From Deltaproteobacteria bacterium (GTDB lineage: Bacteria > Desulfobacterota > Binatia > HRBIN30 > JACQVA1): DNA of 60,528 nt. Numbering within the stretch: the stretch's first letter is position 1; each line of letters opens with the position of its first letter. The position numbers were made by a program, and so were the translations under genes. The notes beneath the pieces are model-generated. The model was not told where the DNA came from. It did not search any database and was given only the letters and a program-made list of their open reading frames with translations. The stretch is taken from the NCBI GenBank assembly GCA_016210005.1, contig JACQVA010000194.1:1-60528 (forward strand), written 5' to 3'. Shown piece by piece: positions 50,484-58,569 of this stretch.

Positions 50484-51287
50484 TTAGGGCTGCCCGAGCA
50501 GGCGCCGCAGCTCCTGCGCCGGCTGGCCGCGCCGAACGGTTAAGGCGTAGTCGTAAATCCGCCCGAGGGGAAAGGCCACCGCGGTGGCGAGCGACACCCA
50601 CGCCAGCAGCGGCCAGCCGGTGAGCAGCTCGCTCAACAGGGCCAGACTGATGATCACCGTCAGGCCGGTACCCAGCGGCAAGCCGTAGCGATGGGTGGCG
50701 CGCTCGAAGCCGAAGTCGCCCGCCAGCCGGCCCTCACGTGACTGGATCAGCGGATGGACGTGCACCGGACCGGCGGCCGCACGGGCGAGCAGCTCTTCGA
50801 GCAGAATCGAGGCACGCACGCGATAGAGCGAAATCGTCGGCGTGCAGAAGATCGCCGCGATAGCGCCGAGCAGGAGCGGCACCAGCGCGCCCTGCGCCAG
50901 TGCCGCCCGCAGCCCGAGGGCGAGCACCACCAGCGGCGTAACGAAATAATGGCCGGCAACGTCGGCAAAAACGAAGGTGGCATCATCGGCGCGGCGCGCG
51001 CGCGCCACCTCGCCGTCGGCACAGTCGAGCACTTCGCCGAGATATGCCAGCGGCACGAACAGCAGTGATACGGCGATCTCGGGACAAGCGAGGCAGGCGG
51101 CGCTGAGCAAACCGACGGCGATGTTGGCGGCGCTGACGGCGGGGGCCGATATGCCCCAGCGCAGCAACAGCCGGGTGAGGTGCTTGGAGACGGGCCGGCA
51201 GGCGCGCTGCGTCAGGCCGGTACCGACCCGCGGCTGCAGTGCCTCGATCTCGCTGATCGTCAGCGCCGGTGTGCGCAACTGCTCCAC
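50484..51287 (-). CDS. CDP-alcohol phosphatidyltransferase-family membrane protein with variant motif
   Basis: 267 residues, about six membrane helices. The family motif D-x2-D-G-x2-A-R-x8-G-x3-D-x3-D is seen as D-C-A-D-G-E-V-A-R...A-T-F-V-F-A-D-V-A-G-H. The first three Asp are kept, but the Gly is Phe and the last Asp, thought to be the catalytic base, is His. Such enzymes move a phospho-alcohol from a CDP donor. The changes suggest altered chemistry or substrate. It starts 9 bases after the stop of the GT2 gene on the same strand. Confidence 0.8.
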   Translation of the reverse strand: MEQLRTPALTISEIEALQPRVGTGLTQRACRPVSKHLTRLLLRWGISAPAVSAANIAVGLLSAACLACPEIAVSLLFVPLAYLGEVLDCADGEVARARRADDATFVFADVAGHYFVTPLVVLALGLRAALAQGALVPLLLGAIAAIFCTPTISLYRVRASILLEELLARAAAGPVHVHPLIQSREGRLAGDFGFERATHRYGLPLGTGLTVIISLALLSELLTGWPLLAWVSLATAVAFPLGRIYDYALTVRRGQPAQELRRLLGQP

Positions 51288-51296
51288 GTCGTTGCC

Positions 51297-52370
51297 TCAG
51301 CGCTCCCGCGCCACCGCCAGTGAGTCGAGCCGCCCGCCGCGGAACGTCCGCGGTGCCGCCCGCCCGCGCAGGCGCTCGCCGAAGGCCCACAGCTTCAGCG
51401 CCCGCCCGACCAGGTCCAACAACAGGTATTGCGGCAGCGCGCGGCGGTAGTCGCCCAGCCCACGCCGCCTGAGGGCCTCGATCCGCCAGCCGCAGGCGGC
51501 GGCGTACGCCAGCAGCGGCGCGGCGCACGCCAGCGCCAGAGCGATCGACCACCGTGCGGCCACCAGCGCGGCGGGCAGGGCTGCGAGTAAGACAGCACTG
51601 GCGGCGGCTTGGCGCGCCGCCGCTGTGAGCGGCACGATCGCCATCGCCCCACGCCGATTGCGCAGCATCGTGGCGAGCAGCCCACCCAGGGTCCAAGGAA
51701 CCATGGTGGTGGCGCGGGCACGCGGCGCGTAGGTGATCTCCCAGCCCTCCGCCTGCAGCGCGCGCCCGAGATAGAGATCGTCCTTGCTGCCAATGGTGGC
51801 CGGCAGCAGCACCGGCAGCGCCGCGGGTGGCAGCGCCGCTCGTGGCAGGGCGACGAACTCGCCGCTGAGGGTGCGGTCGAAATGGAGGTCCTTGTGCAGG
51901 CGGCGGTTGAGCTCCCAGTAGCGCGACACCCAAGTGTCGAGGCGCGGCCGGGCGGCGCCGTGGGCGACGATGCGAGGATTACGGGCGAGCATTTGCTCCA
52001 GCTCGCTCAGCGCCGGCGGTTCCAGTTCGGTATCGGCGTCGAGCAGCACGATCATATCCGCGTGCGCCCGGGCGCAGCCCAGTTGCAGCGCCGCATTCTT
52101 ATTACCGGCAGCCAGGGTGGCGACCTCGAAGCGGCCGAAGTGCTCACCGTGGCGCGCCGCTGCTGCCGCCGTGTCGTCGCTGCCGGCAGCCACCACGATC
52201 ACTTCGAGATGGGCCGCGCCGATGGTTTGCACCGCCAGCGCCTGTAAGCAGGCGCCGATGGTGCCGGCCTCGTTACGGGCCGGGATCACCACGGTGGCGC
52301 GCGGCGCCGTTGCCGCTGGCGCGGTGGCTGGGCCACAATCAAGCTGGTGCAGATCGGTCGCGGACGCCAT
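51297..52370 (-). CDS. GT2 glycosyltransferase with C-terminal membrane helices
   Basis: 357 residues. V-V-I-P-A-R-N-E-A-G-T-I at the start, V-V-A-A-G-S-D-D-T, D-x-D in L-L-D-A-D-T-E-L, and a K-D-D-L-Y-L-G-R-A-L motif; two to three membrane helices late in the protein (W-S-I-A-L-A-L-A-C-A-A-P-L-L-A). First gene of a minus-strand unit leading into the CDP-alcohol transferase and then the four-domain glycosyltransferase. Sugar and acceptor unknown. Confidence 0.85.
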   Translation of the reverse strand: MASATDLHQLDCGPATAPAATAPRATVVIPARNEAGTIGACLQALAVQTIGAAHLEVIVVAAGSDDTAAAAARHGEHFGRFEVATLAAGNKNAALQLGCARAHADMIVLLDADTELEPPALSELEQMLARNPRIVAHGAARPRLDTWVSRYWELNRRLHKDLHFDRTLSGEFVALPRAALPPAALPVLLPATIGSKDDLYLGRALQAEGWEITYAPRARATTMVPWTLGGLLATMLRNRRGAMAIVPLTAAARQAAASAVLLAALPAALVAARWSIALALACAAPLLAYAAACGWRIEALRRRGLGDYRRALPQYLLLDLVGRALKLWAFGERLRGRAAPRTFRGGRLDSLAVARER

Positions 52371-52401
52371 TGCTTCGCGGGCTGATTAGCCCCGATGGCG
52401 C

Positions 52402-52427
52402 AAAAAGGAAAGCCGGCGGGCTTTCCT
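52402..52427 (-). terminator. terminator-like hairpin in the leader of the GT2 gene
   Basis: Read on the minus strand: AGGAAAGCC, loop CGCC, GGCTTTCCT, then TTTTG, giving a run of five T just past the core stem. The stem has nine perfect pairs and ends about 30 bases before the GT2 ATG. It is oriented to stop transcription toward that gene, as an attenuator would. It could instead end read-through from further right. Confidence 0.6.
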
Positions 52428-52470
52428 CTCGGCGCCGCTCGCGGCATGTTGTGCCACCGATGAGGACGGC

Positions 52471-53691
52471 ATGACAATGCGGTCGGAGTTGCCGCGCGAC
52501 TTTTGGTTCTTCTTGGCCAGCCGCTTTTGTGCGGGGACGGCGATGACCATGCTACGGGCGGCGATCGCCTGGCACGTGTTCGACCTCTCCCGCTCGGCCT
52601 TTCACCTCGGGCTGATCGGCCTGGTGCAGTTCGGTCCCGCCTTGGGCCTGATGCTGGTGGGCGGGGCGGTGGCCGACAGCTACGATCGGCGCAAGATCAT
52701 CATGACCGCGCAGGCAGTGGCGTTGGCGACGGCGGTGGCGCTGGTGGCGGCAACCGAGCGCGGGCTGGCGAGCCTGCCGCTGCTCTACGGCACGGTGCTG
52801 CTGGTGGCCGTGACCGCGGCGTTCGACAATCCGGCGCGGGCGGCGTTGCTGCCGACGCTGGTGACGCGCGCGGTGTTTCCACGTGCGGTGACAATCGCCT
52901 CGACCAACCAGGCGCTGGCGTTCATCACCGGACCGGCGGTGGGCGGCCTGCTGATCGCGGCCGCCGGCGTGACCGCGGCGTATGCCGCCTATGCCGGGCT
53001 GATCGCGGCCTCGATCACCGGGTTCGCCCTGCTGCGCCTGCGGCCGCACGAAGGAGCGCGGGCGGCGGTCAGTTTGCACGCCATCCGCGAGGGGCTGCGC
53101 TTCGTGCGCCGGCAGCGGCTGGTTCTCGGCTGTATGACCCTCGATATGTTCGCGGTGATCTTCGGCGGTGCGACGGCGCTGCTGCCGATTTACGCCAACG
53201 AGATACTGCACGTCGGCGCGCGCGGCTACGGCTTGCTGACGTCATCGCTGGAGATCGGCGCCTTGTTGACCTCACTGGTGCTGATGGTGGTGCCGCCGAT
53301 CCGGCAAGCGGGCCGCGCGTTGTTGATTGCGGTGGCGGGGTTCGGTGTGGCCACCATTGTCTTCGGACTGTCGCGTTCTTTTGCGCTTTCGGTGCTGGCC
53401 TACATGGCGGCGGGTGTGGCCGACCAGATCAGCGTGGTGATGCGCAGTACGGCAGTTCAGCTGTCGACCCCGGACGAGCTGCGCGGCCGTGTCAGCTCGG
53501 TGAACTTCTTGTTCATCGGCGCCTCGAACCAGCTCGGGGCGGTCGAATCGGGCTTTGTAGCCGCGCTCACCAGCGCGACCTTCTCCGTCGTCAGCGGCGG
53601 CGTGGGCTGCCTGGTGGTGCTGGCAATTGTCGCCCTGGCCATCCCCGAGCTCCGCCGCTATCGCATCGGCGGGCCGCGCGCGGCCGCCTAG
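52471..53691 (+). CDS. MFS transporter (EntS/MFS_3-like)
   Basis: 406 residues with 12 membrane helices. D-L-S-R-S-A-F-H-L-G-L-I-G-L-V-Q-F-G-P-A near helix 2 and the loop 2-3 motif G-G-A-V-A-D-S-Y-D-R-R-K, with F-D-N-P-A-R-A-A-L-L-P following in helix 4-5 as in the EntS subgroup. Exports small molecules or siderophores in known members; substrate here unknown. Divergent from the GT2 gene and convergent, two bases apart, with the DUF1214 gene. Confidence 0.88.
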   Translation: MTMRSELPRDFWFFLASRFCAGTAMTMLRAAIAWHVFDLSRSAFHLGLIGLVQFGPALGLMLVGGAVADSYDRRKIIMTAQAVALATAVALVAATERGLASLPLLYGTVLLVAVTAAFDNPARAALLPTLVTRAVFPRAVTIASTNQALAFITGPAVGGLLIAAAGVTAAYAAYAGLIAASITGFALLRLRPHEGARAAVSLHAIREGLRFVRRQRLVLGCMTLDMFAVIFGGATALLPIYANEILHVGARGYGLLTSSLEIGALLTSLVLMVVPPIRQAGRALLIAVAGFGVATIVFGLSRSFALSVLAYMAAGVADQISVVMRSTAVQLSTPDELRGRVSSVNFLFIGASNQLGAVESGFVAALTSATFSVVSGGVGCLVVLAIVALAIPELRRYRIGGPRAAA

Positions 53692-53693
53692 GC

Positions 53694-54791
53694 TCACAGT
53701 TCGGCCGACTTGACCACGCGGGTTATCGGCTGCGGGTGGCTCTGGGCACGGATCCAGCGCCAGCACATCGTGCCGCGGCGGTGGCCGGCGGTGTCGAGCC
53801 AGTTGTCGGCCCCCGGGTTGTGCTCCGCTACCACGATGCGCACCGAGCCGTCGGGCCGGTACTTGGCGCCGTGATGGTTGACGGCGATCGGATGATAACG
53901 GTAGTCGAGCGACTCCATCCAGTGGTTGTTGAGCTGGAAGTTCCAGTAGTCGCACGGCGGCGGCGTGACTTCGATGACCAACGCCTGATCGGGGGCCAAC
54001 TCCCAATAGCCGTGGTAGTAAAAGATGTTCGGATCACCGTGGGCCGCGCCCGCGATCTTGGGGTCCAGCGGGTGCAATTCATTCACGCCTTGTTTGGCGA
54101 AGCCCTCGGCCCAATCGGCGAACAGTTTCGCCGTTCCCGCCACGTAGGCGCAGGCCGCGGCCAAGCCCCGGTCGATGAATTCCGGGGTGATCGGCCGCGG
54201 CGGGCCTTCGACCCCGAGGCGTTCAATGTGCAGGTCGGCGATCGACTCCGCCCGGCGATCACGGAAGGTCTGCCGCACGATCAGCGAGGAAGTGTCGGGC
54301 TCCATGCGCAGCCAGTTGCCGGCTTGCGGCTGCGAGCTGGCGATGATGGTGAACGACCCGTCGCGGTTGAGCTGCAAATCCTTGCCCTCGAGATAGCCGG
54401 TCTGCCCCGAGCGGCCCGACGAGCCGTAGCTGCCGGCGTAGGTGCCGAAGCCGAGGTAGTAGACCGTACCGCGTGTGCCCCAGATGCGGTAGTCGTGCTG
54501 GCCGCTGATCGCGGCGCTCTGGTAGTAGTTATCCGGGTTGTCGGCGCCGATCTTGACCGTCTCGTGCGCCGGGCGGCGCAGAATCGGGAACAACGGGTCG
54601 GCGAACTCGATGTAGGACTCCAAGGCGACGCGGGTGAGGCGGCTGAGGTAGCGAAAGCCCTCGGCGCGATCGAAGGGATCCGGCGGTGAGCCCTCGCGCA
54701 GGATGATGTCGCCGGCGCGCTTGAGCGCGTCGCAGAAGTCGGCCCAGGTCGAGCCATTCATGATCCGGTTGATTGCGTCTTCGTTGGCCAT
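53694..54791 (-). CDS. DUF1214 domain protein
   Basis: 365 residues from ATG 54789-54791, preceded by AGGAG at a seven-base spacing. C-terminal block: Y-W-N-F-Q-L-N-N-H-W-M-E-S-L-D-Y-R-Y, T-P-P-P-C-D-Y-W, and C-W-R-W-I-R-A-Q, the typical DUF1214 end. The N-terminal ~130 residues include N-P-D-N-Y-Y-Q-S-A and a beta-strand-rich Y-R-I-W-G-T-R-G-T-V-Y-Y-L. No signal peptide. The family is frequent near lipid, steroid or hydrocarbon catabolism genes, but its activity is not established. 180 bases without features follow before the restriction gene. Confidence 0.8.
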   Translation of the reverse strand: MANEDAINRIMNGSTWADFCDALKRAGDIILREGSPPDPFDRAEGFRYLSRLTRVALESYIEFADPLFPILRRPAHETVKIGADNPDNYYQSAAISGQHDYRIWGTRGTVYYLGFGTYAGSYGSSGRSGQTGYLEGKDLQLNRDGSFTIIASSQPQAGNWLRMEPDTSSLIVRQTFRDRRAESIADLHIERLGVEGPPRPITPEFIDRGLAAACAYVAGTAKLFADWAEGFAKQGVNELHPLDPKIAGAAHGDPNIFYYHGYWELAPDQALVIEVTPPPCDYWNFQLNNHWMESLDYRYHPIAVNHHGAKYRPDGSVRIVVAEHNPGADNWLDTAGHRRGTMCWRWIRAQSHPQPITRVVKSAEL

Positions 54792-54971
54792 CTCGGGCTC
54801 CTGTGTGTCGTAAGTCGTTCGCGGTGGGCTGCGGCGGGCGTCTCTTGGCGAACGCCCGCCGGCCCTCCGGGTTCTGTTCCTTCAGTGCGGTCCGCCGCGC
54901 GCTTCCGCCAAGGCGTCGCGTGCTCAACGAACGTTTCTCTGCCCACCTTGTGTTGACATTGAAGCGATCCG

Positions 54972-57641
54972 TCAGGCGGCAAACGCGGAGCAGACTGCCT
55001 TGAACGTCTTGGGGCGATACTGTTCCCATTGTTCCTGCCGGACAAACAGCGGCCGGAACCGTCGCGCCTGCTCCTTCGCCGTTGCGTCCACGCACCACTG
55101 ACCCAGCCGTTCCCACTTGCGCGGGTCCTCGATATCCTCGCGCCCCTTCGTCTCGATCACCCAGACATCGGTCTCGGTCTCCTTCACGACAAAGTCCGGG
55201 TAGTAATTGCGGATGCCGCCGTCCGCTGCCCGGTACTCGATCCGGAAGCCGGTGCTCTGGCTGTTCTTCACGAACCCGATGATGTCGTCGCAGCCATCCA
55301 GGAAGGCGGCGAACTCCAGCTCAAACGCGTTGCCGACGACCTTGTTGAAAATCGAGCGCCTCGGCACGATGTACGGCTGATCGTTCACAATGAACGGCCG
55401 CGTCTTGCTGAGCTTGATGGAGTCTCGGATCTCGGTCGTGCCCTTGTCCTGCACGGTCAGCGCATTCACGGCCGCCTTGAACGTTTCCAAGATCGCGCGC
55501 GTCGCTTCGACTTCCGACAGGTTGCGCAGGACGTCCAAGTCATCGAGATCCACCGGCCGGTCAAAGAGATGCGCTTGCATGAACCGCTTGAGCTTCCCGA
55601 ACAGAACGTCGAAGCCGCCCACCAAGCGAAGGTCGCGCATGATCGTTCGCGCGAAGAAGCCGACAGCACTCTGATGCGATGGGGTGAAGGCGGAATCCAA
55701 CACCGTGGTGTGGCTGACCATGTCGGTGTTCAGGTCCTTGAATACGATCTCGCGTTGCTCCTCCTCGGAGAACGTCTTGATGGGTAGCTTCGGGCGCGGC
55801 AAAGCATCCGGATCCAATTCCTCAAGGTTGAGGTATTCGCGGTAGATGCGCGGGGCCAGAACCGGAAGTTCGATGTCGAGCCCGTCGATATCCTTCTTCC
55901 GGTTTTCGCGGTCGACCTCGACAACCAGCGGCGCCTTGGGCTTGCTGTGCTCTCCCATCTCGGCGTATTCGAGGTCGACGCCTTCGCTGCGGATCGACTC
56001 GACGAAGTCCATGAAGGCGTCCGTGCCGACGACACTCACCTTCTCGATCACCGGTAGCCCGCGGAACATTCGCCGCAGCCCACGCCCGAGGGTTTGCTCG
56101 GGCAAGATCTGACTCGCCGCCTTGTATGGTCGCAGTCCCACCATTGCGACGACGTTCTCCACGTCCCAGCCTTCGCGCAGCATCATGACCGAGACGATCG
56201 CTTTGTACCGGTTACCCGCGTCGTCGATCTCCCGGCTGAATCTGCGCAGCCGCTGCAGTTCCTCCTCGCTCTTGCCACTCGCCGCTTCGGAGATCTCGCC
56301 ATTCTTCTTCGTGTGAATCACCAGCACGGCGCCGTGCAGCTCTGGATACCGCGCTTCGAGGAACTCGCCGACCTCGTCGCAGTTGCGCGTGTCGTCGGTC
56401 ATCACAAACAGAACCGACTTCTTCCCTGTCGGTTTGAGCTGTTCGTAGACCTTCTGCCATTCGAGGTATCCGAGGTGCAGGTAGTCTTCGTAGTGCTCGG
56501 TGAATTTGTTGCTCTGTCGCTCGGTGAGCTTGGCGCGCGAGGCGGCGTCGGGCAGGACGGGGGTCTTCACCACGCCTTGCCGAATGGCTTCCACCAGCGG
56601 GTAGTCGCTGATCGTCTGCACGAAGATCGCACCGTTGCTGTGCTTCGGCGTTGCGGTCAGGTCGAACTGCGCCGACAGCTTGCTGCCCTTCAGCCGCAAC
56701 TGATTCGAGATGTCCTCGATGTTCTTGAACCACGCCATCTCGGGGTCGTGGATGTGGTGCGCCTCGTCGTTGAGAACGACCAGGTCCGGCACGTCGCGCA
56801 CGATCTGTCCGACATCGACGCGTGATTGATTCGTCTTGCCCGTCGGCCGCCGGCCGAGAAAATAGTCCGTGGTGTCGTCGTCCTCAAACGACGGCGTGGA
56901 GGTGTTCTCGTACACGCGGTGAATGTTGGTCAGAAAGATGTTGCCGGTGTCCGAGACCACCCCGATCTCGTCCTGCACGTGCAACGTGATCTGAAACTCG
57001 TTCGGCCAGTCGTGCCCCTCGTAGCCGTTCTCCGGCAGCACCGGGTCGTCGTGGAAGATGCCCAAGCCGTCGAAGGCCTCCCGCAACCGATCGAGCACGA
57101 TGATGTTCGGTGCGATGACCAGAAAGTTCGTGCTCAGGTCCGAACCAGCCTCGTAGCGCTTGTGGAAGTACGCCCAGGCGATGAGAAGACTCCTCACCTT
57201 GGTCTTGCCGGCGCCGGTGGCCAGCTTCATCACGTAGCGCGTCCAGTCCTCGGCGAACATCCCCTTCGACACGCGACCCGACGAGTCGAACTTGATCAGC
57301 GCGTACGGATCACGCGCCTCTTCGACCTCGTACAACCAGATGGCCGACTCCACCGCCTCACGCTGCGCGAAGAAGTACCGGAAGGGCTGTAAGGTACCAT
57401 CGTCCGACGGAAGAAGGTGCTCGCTCTTGAACCAATGGTAGAGGAGCGCCCGCGTGGTGTCGCTCGCCCCTGCATACCCGCTGTCACGCCACGCCTGCAC
57501 GCCTTGCCGCACCTTGTACACGAGCGGCGGCAGCAGGGTCGCGTAGCCGTCCTCGGTGAACAACTCCTCGCCCGGATACCAGCGGATGTTCGGTTCGAGG
57601 ACGGCGTGCGGATCGGTCGGGAAGTCGGGACGCAGGCCCAT
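54972..57641 (-). CDS. type III-like restriction helicase-nuclease (Res subunit)
   Basis: 889 residues. SF2 helicase core: L-A-T-G-A-G-K-T-K-V-R (Walker A), L-N-D-E-A-H-H (DExH), D-L-T-A-T-P-K-H (motif III), S-V-M-M-L-R-E-G-W-D-V (motif V), and Q-T-L-G-R-G-L-R-R (motif VI). The C-terminus has Y-Y-P-D-F-V-V then V-I-E-T-K-G-R-E-D, a PD-(D/E)XK nuclease. A start with AAGGAG eight bases upstream is clear. Normally paired with a Mod methylase; none is in the window. Its layout matches the stand-alone 'BPTD_3080-type' restriction proteins rather than EcoP1. Upstream lie REP repeats, a RAYT and three accessory genes on the same strand. Confidence 0.9.
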   Translation of the reverse strand: MGLRPDFPTDPHAVLEPNIRWYPGEELFTEDGYATLLPPLVYKVRQGVQAWRDSGYAGASDTTRALLYHWFKSEHLLPSDDGTLQPFRYFFAQREAVESAIWLYEVEEARDPYALIKFDSSGRVSKGMFAEDWTRYVMKLATGAGKTKVRSLLIAWAYFHKRYEAGSDLSTNFLVIAPNIIVLDRLREAFDGLGIFHDDPVLPENGYEGHDWPNEFQITLHVQDEIGVVSDTGNIFLTNIHRVYENTSTPSFEDDDTTDYFLGRRPTGKTNQSRVDVGQIVRDVPDLVVLNDEAHHIHDPEMAWFKNIEDISNQLRLKGSKLSAQFDLTATPKHSNGAIFVQTISDYPLVEAIRQGVVKTPVLPDAASRAKLTERQSNKFTEHYEDYLHLGYLEWQKVYEQLKPTGKKSVLFVMTDDTRNCDEVGEFLEARYPELHGAVLVIHTKKNGEISEAASGKSEEELQRLRRFSREIDDAGNRYKAIVSVMMLREGWDVENVVAMVGLRPYKAASQILPEQTLGRGLRRMFRGLPVIEKVSVVGTDAFMDFVESIRSEGVDLEYAEMGEHSKPKAPLVVEVDRENRKKDIDGLDIELPVLAPRIYREYLNLEELDPDALPRPKLPIKTFSEEEQREIVFKDLNTDMVSHTTVLDSAFTPSHQSAVGFFARTIMRDLRLVGGFDVLFGKLKRFMQAHLFDRPVDLDDLDVLRNLSEVEATRAILETFKAAVNALTVQDKGTTEIRDSIKLSKTRPFIVNDQPYIVPRRSIFNKVVGNAFELEFAAFLDGCDDIIGFVKNSQSTGFRIEYRAADGGIRNYYPDFVVKETETDVWVIETKGREDIEDPRKWERLGQWCVDATAKEQARRFRPLFVRQEQWEQYRPKTFKAVCSAFAA

Positions 57642-57660
57642 GCCTAATCTCCTTAAGAGA

Positions 57661-57683
57661 GTACGGGCTGGAAGCCCATACCA
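57661..57683. repeat. REP-like palindrome, family B (copy 1)
   Basis: gtacgggctggaagcccata... lying 20 bases upstream of the restriction gene's start. Unrelated in sequence to family A. Its inverted partner is at 57751-57775. Confidence 0.9.
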
Positions 57684-57750
57684 CCAAAGCCCGCGTCACC
57701 ACGCTCAGTACTGGTGGCAACGGCTTCACCGGCGGTATGGCCTTCACTGG

Positions 57751-57775
57751 TGGTATGGGCTTCCAGCCCGTACCC
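57751..57775. repeat. REP-like palindrome, family B (copy 2)
   Basis: tggtatgggcttccagcccg..., inverted relative to copy 1 and separated from it by ~67 bases. Six bases before the RAYT stop codon. Confidence 0.9.
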
Positions 57776-57780
57776 AACTT

Positions 57781-58299
57781 CTACCACGGCAGCTTCCCAC
57801 GATGCAGTGCATCCCACGCACTCGGGGACTTGCACAGGCCAGCCTTGACCGGGTTGTTCTCGATGTACTGCCACTTCTCGAACAGCTCGGTCTCATCGCG
57901 CACGATCCGGTCAAAGCTTTCCTGCATCCACACGGCACCGTGCCGGTGCAGCCGGCGGTTGATCTCCTTGGCCGTAAACGACTTGATCGAATGGGTGATG
58001 CTCGCTAGCGACCACCACCGGCCGGGCTCCTGCTCCAGTGGCAACAGGAGAAGGTGCACGTGATCCGGCATGACCACGGCGGCCAGAAGATCGTAGCGCC
58101 GGCCATCGAAGAACCGGCACGCATCGAGAACCATGCGGCGTAGCTCGACGCCGAGATCCACGCCGAGGGTGCGAAACGTGACGAAGTAGACGCTGCCACC
58201 CTTCTGCCAATGCGGAAGCCACCGGTGCGTCGTCTGGAGCTCCGGTCCGCTGGGATCGAGTGCGCTCTTCCTGGTGCTTCTCTCTTGTTCCGGCGTCAT
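57781..58299 (-). CDS. intact REP-associated tyrosine transposase (RAYT)
   Basis: 172 residues from ATG 58297-58299 (M-T-P-E-Q-E-R-S); the frame extends into the flanking repeat. HUH motif M-P-D-H-V-H-L-L-L-L and catalytic Tyr in E-K-W-Q-Y-I-E-N-N-P-V-K-A-G-L: a complete Y1/HUH single-strand transposase of the TnpA-REP class. F-D-R-I-V-R-D-E-T-E-L-F is also typical. Such proteins cut at REP hairpins and are thought to spread or maintain them. Two family-B REP-like palindromes lie on each side of it, the standard RAYT arrangement, and it sits inside the restriction operon. Confidence 0.93.
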   Translation of the reverse strand: MTPEQERSTRKSALDPSGPELQTTHRWLPHWQKGGSVYFVTFRTLGVDLGVELRRMVLDACRFFDGRRYDLLAAVVMPDHVHLLLLPLEQEPGRWWSLASITHSIKSFTAKEINRRLHRHGAVWMQESFDRIVRDETELFEKWQYIENNPVKAGLCKSPSAWDALHRGKLPW

Positions 58300-58313
58300 G
58301 TCGGCCACCCGCT

Positions 58314-58338
58314 GGTACGGGCTGGAAGCCCATACCAC
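58314..58338. repeat. REP-like palindrome, family B (copy 3)
   Basis: ggtacgggctggaagcccat... just upstream of the RAYT start; same orientation as copy 1. Confidence 0.9.
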
Positions 58339-58510
58339 CTATTGGAGGAATCCCATGCCCGCGGCCATGCCATCAAACCTCGTACTGCTGCTACAGATTC
58401 TGAGCCTGTCCGGCTGTGAACCCGAACCCGCTGACATCGGTTCTCAGCCTGCCCCAGCAAGCCTCACACTGGTGGGATGGGCCTTCCAGGGTGGCATGGA
58501 CCTCCAGAGT

Positions 58511-58535
58511 GGTATGGGCTTCCAGCCCGTACCAC
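58511..58535. repeat. REP-like palindrome, family B (copy 4)
   Basis: ggtatgggcttccagcccgt..., inverted relative to copy 3. Two decayed relatives (gggccttccagggtggcatg...) lie just before it. The 58340-58569 gap holds no gene. Confidence 0.9.
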
Positions 58536-58569
58536 CAAACAGAGATGGTGAGATGTTCGTTCATGCCCA

